Positions 62,105 to 64,000 of a DNA stretch of 64,000 nt are shown here, in pieces. This DNA is from a bacterium. Lineage in GTDB: Bacteria > Zixibacteria > MSB-5A5 > GN15 > FEB-12. The notes under the pieces are model-generated. The model saw nothing but the letters and a program-made list of their open reading frames with translations, was not told the DNA's origin and searched no databases. The translations under genes and the position numbers were made by a program. The stretch covers positions 1-64,000 of the forward strand of contig JAHLKV010000001.1 in assembly GCA_020444475.1 (NCBI GenBank), in the 5' to 3' direction. Numbering within the stretch: the stretch's first letter is position 1; the number at the start of each line of letters is the position of its first letter.

Positions 62105-64000
62105 TTAGTTGGCACGATCCCGGCGCATCGACAGACCGATTCGCTTGCGGGGGATATCTACCGTGAGCACGGTCACCGTGACCTTTTGCTGGGGTTTCAC
62201 GATCTCACCCGGATCTTTGACGAAGCGATCCGCCAGTTCGCTGATATGGACCAGACCGTCCTGGTGAACGCCGATATCGACAAATGCGCCGAACGCCGTG
62301 ACATTGGTGACGACACCCGGGAGGACCATTCCGACTTTCACGTCTTCCATAGAACTGACCGAATCATCAAAAGTGAAGGACTCGTACTCAGCCCGGGGAT
62401 CTCTGCCGGGACGGGCTAACTCGGCCATTATGTCCTGAAGGGTCGGCATGCCGACTTTCTCGGTGACGTAGTTCTTGAGGTTAATCTTGCTTCGAAGTTG
62501 CTCGTCCTGCATGAGCTGGGTGACGGTACAGCCCAGGTCGGCAGCCATCTTTTCGACCACCGGGTAGCTTTCGGGGTGAACAGCGCTTCGGTCAAGCGGG
62601 TGCTTGCTTTCGGCAATTCGGAGGAATCCGGCCGCCTGCTCAAACGCTTTTGGACCGAGTCTTGGGACCTTTTTCAGTTCGGTGCGTGTCGAGAATGGAC
62701 CGTTGGTCTCCCGGTAGGTGACGATGTTGGAAGCGAGCGACGGTCCGAGACCCGAAACATAGGTCAGCAGCTCGGAGCTGGCGGTGTTGATCTCGACCCC
62801 GACCGAGTTGACGCAGCTCATTACAGTGTCATCAAGTCCCTGACGAAGTTGCCCCTGGTCGACATCGTGCTGATACTGACCGACTCCGATCGACTTGGGA
62901 TCGATTTTGACCAATTCGGCGAGGGGATCGAGCAGGCGCCTGCCGATCGAGACGGCGCCGCGGACGGTGACGTCGTGGCTCGGGAACTCCCTGCGAGCCA
63001 CTTCGGAGGCGGAGTAGATCGACGCGCCGGATTCGTTTACCATCTCTATCGATATGTGATCCGGCAGGTTAATCTCTTTCAGGAAAGCGATGGTTTCACG
63101 ACTGGCGGTGCCGTTACCGACGGCGATAACGTTGGTCTTGAATCGTTCGCAGAGAGCCTTGATTTCGACCGCGGCTTCCCGGCGACTCTTCTCGCCGGTG
63201 TGGGGGAAAATGGCGGTGTGGTGTTCGAGTTTGCCTTGTCGGTCGAGACAAACGACCTTGCAACCGGTGCGGAATCCGGGGTCAATGGCCAGCAGGCGCT
63301 TGCGTCCCAGGGGCGGAGACATGAGCAACTCCCGGAGGTTCTCGGCAAACACCCGGATAGCTTCTTCGTCCGCGCGTAATTTGGTTTCGGACCGGATTTC
63401 TGTCTCCATGGCGGGCGCCATGAGTCGTTTGTAGCCATCCACAACGGCCGAATGTACCTGTTCCGAATCGGCGCCGGCACCAGTGACAAACATCTCCCGG
63501 AGTATGTCCAACGCTATCTGCTCGGGAGGAGCGATCTTGAGACTCAGGAAGCCCTCAGTCTCGCCTCGTCGCATAGCGAGAATTCGATGGGAGGGGACAG
63601 TTGCAACAGGCTCCTCCCAGTCGAAGTAATCCGCGTACTTGGCCCCTTCCTGTTCCTTGCCGGAGAGAACTTTCGAATACAGAATGCCCTGGGAAGCGAA
63701 GAGGCTTCGCAGCTTCCCTCGAGCCTCGGCATTTTCGTTGACCCACTCGGCGATAATGTCACGCGCTCCGGACAACGCGTCATCGACCGTCTCTACGCCC
63801 TTTTCGATATCAACGAATGCGCGGGCCTCCTGGAACGGATCCACACCGTCCTGAGCGAAGAGCGCCTCCGCCAGCGGTTCAAGGCCCTTTTCTCGGGCGA
63901 TGGTCGCTCTGGTGCGGCGTTTGGGACGATAGGGGAGGTAAATGTCCTCTAACGCAGCCATCGTAGCGGCAGCGGCTATTTTCGCGCGGAGGTCGTCGGT
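62105..64000 (-). CDS. tex: RNA-binding transcriptional accessory protein Tex (5' end outside window)
   Basis: The last 632 residues of Tex are visible. The frame continues upstream of the ATG at 63961 to the window edge, reading TDDLRAKI, which matches the family, so that ATG is internal. The usual length is about 720-780. In order: part of the N-terminal helical region (LEDIYLPYRPKRRTRATIA), a YqgF-like RNase H fold (LLAIDPGFRTGCK), helix-hairpin-helix motifs (YVSGLGPSLASNIV), and a C-terminal S1 domain (VKVGMVLPGVVTNVTAFGAF). It binds nucleic acid and acts with transcription in the cytoplasm. Confidence 0.95.
   Translation of the reverse strand, partial: TDDLRAKIAAAATMAALEDIYLPYRPKRRTRATIAREKGLEPLAEALFAQDGVDPFQEARAFVDIEKGVETVDDALSGARDIIAEWVNENAEARGKLRSLFASQGILYSKVLSGKEQEGAKYADYFDWEEPVATVPSHRILAMRRGETEGFLSLKIAPPEQIALDILREMFVTGAGADSEQVHSAVVDGYKRLMAPAMETEIRSETKLRADEEAIRVFAENLRELLMSPPLGRKRLLAIDPGFRTGCKVVCLDRQGKLEHHTAIFPHTGEKSRREAAVEIKALCERFKTNVIAVGNGTASRETIAFLKEINLPDHISIEMVNESGASIYSASEVARREFPSHDVTVRGAVSIGRRLLDPLAELVKIDPKSIGVGQYQHDVDQGQLRQGLDDTVMSCVNSVGVEINTASSELLTYVSGLGPSLASNIVTYRETNGPFSTRTELKKVPRLGPKAFEQAAGFLRIAESKHPLDRSAVHPESYPVVEKMAADLGCTVTQLMQDEQLRSKINLKNYVTEKVGMPTLQDIMAELARPGRDPRAEYESFTFDDSVSSMEDVKVGMVLPGVVTNVTAFGAFVDIGVHQDGLVHISELADRFVKDPGEIVKPQQKVTVTVLTVDIPRKRIGLSMRRDRAN

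Noticed and set aside
63961..64000. ATG at 63961 as the true start of tex
   Set aside because: The codons upstream of it continue the Tex family sequence (TDDLRAKI) to the window edge, so the gene is cut by the window and does not start there.

Overview
The window looks like chromosomal DNA from an uncultured bacterium of the FCB superphylum, most plausibly candidate phylum Zixibacteria or a close relative. This is an inference from three things: seven exported proteins end in a paired, dockerin-like module (DLSDLIYLVNYLFxGGPAP type), one exported protein ends in a type IX secretion (T9SS) sorting domain with the NYPNPFNP motif, and there are gingipain-family (C25) proteases and very large multi-PAS signalling proteins. 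No rRNA or tRNA gene was recognised. No transposase, phage gene or CRISPR array was seen.

Layout. 1-1018: a patchwork of tandem and palindromic repeat modules. 1019-7476: error-prone DNA polymerase DnaE2, a hot-dog acyl-CoA thioesterase, a small membrane protein, and an ABC-2 export pair. 7477-8222: a second repeat patchwork, partly an inverted copy of the first. 8223-12898 (minus): a DsrE/YedF-like protein, a scaffold-like T9SS protein with cohesin-like and dockerin-like segments, and a fibronectin/dockerin protein. 13126-17176 (plus): a retropepsin-like/PDZ protein, a 2-hydroxyacid dehydrogenase and an Old Yellow Enzyme. 17263-28677 (minus): an Arg-gingipain-like protease, a triple papain/C39-like protein and a Lys-gingipain-like protease. 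29194-42483 (plus): a giant hybrid histidine kinase, an exported peptidylarginine-deiminase-like enzyme, an S9 peptidase, and a pseudokinase-8xPAS-LuxR regulator. 43006-48434 (plus): a compact operon of histidine kinase, two CBS proteins, a receiver domain fused to an SLC13-type transporter, and a stand-alone receiver. 48542-60889 (minus): a 2597-residue SGNH hydrolase with seven LamG-like repeats and a beta-helix/Ig-like giant. 61183-64000: a DMT transporter and the 3' part of tex.

How the parts may fit together. Between about 8 and 38 kb the genes read as an extracellular protein-processing island. It holds two C25 proteases whose active sites match the R- and K-gingipain patterns, a deiminase with all five catalytic positions of Porphyromonas gingivalis PPAD, a papain-like triple-domain protein and a serine peptidase. 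Three of the island's enzymes or enzyme-like proteins and the arginine deiminase carry dockerin-like tails, and one neighbour has cohesin-like segments plus a T9SS anchor. This suggests, but does not prove, a surface-assembled complex. Several of the exported-protein genes share a TTGACA-N16/17-TATATT-like promoter. The second notable system is the 43-48.5 kb operon, which appears to wire a transporter directly to a two-component system.

Strong intrinsic hairpins close most transcription units. Strand blocks switch cleanly at these hairpins.
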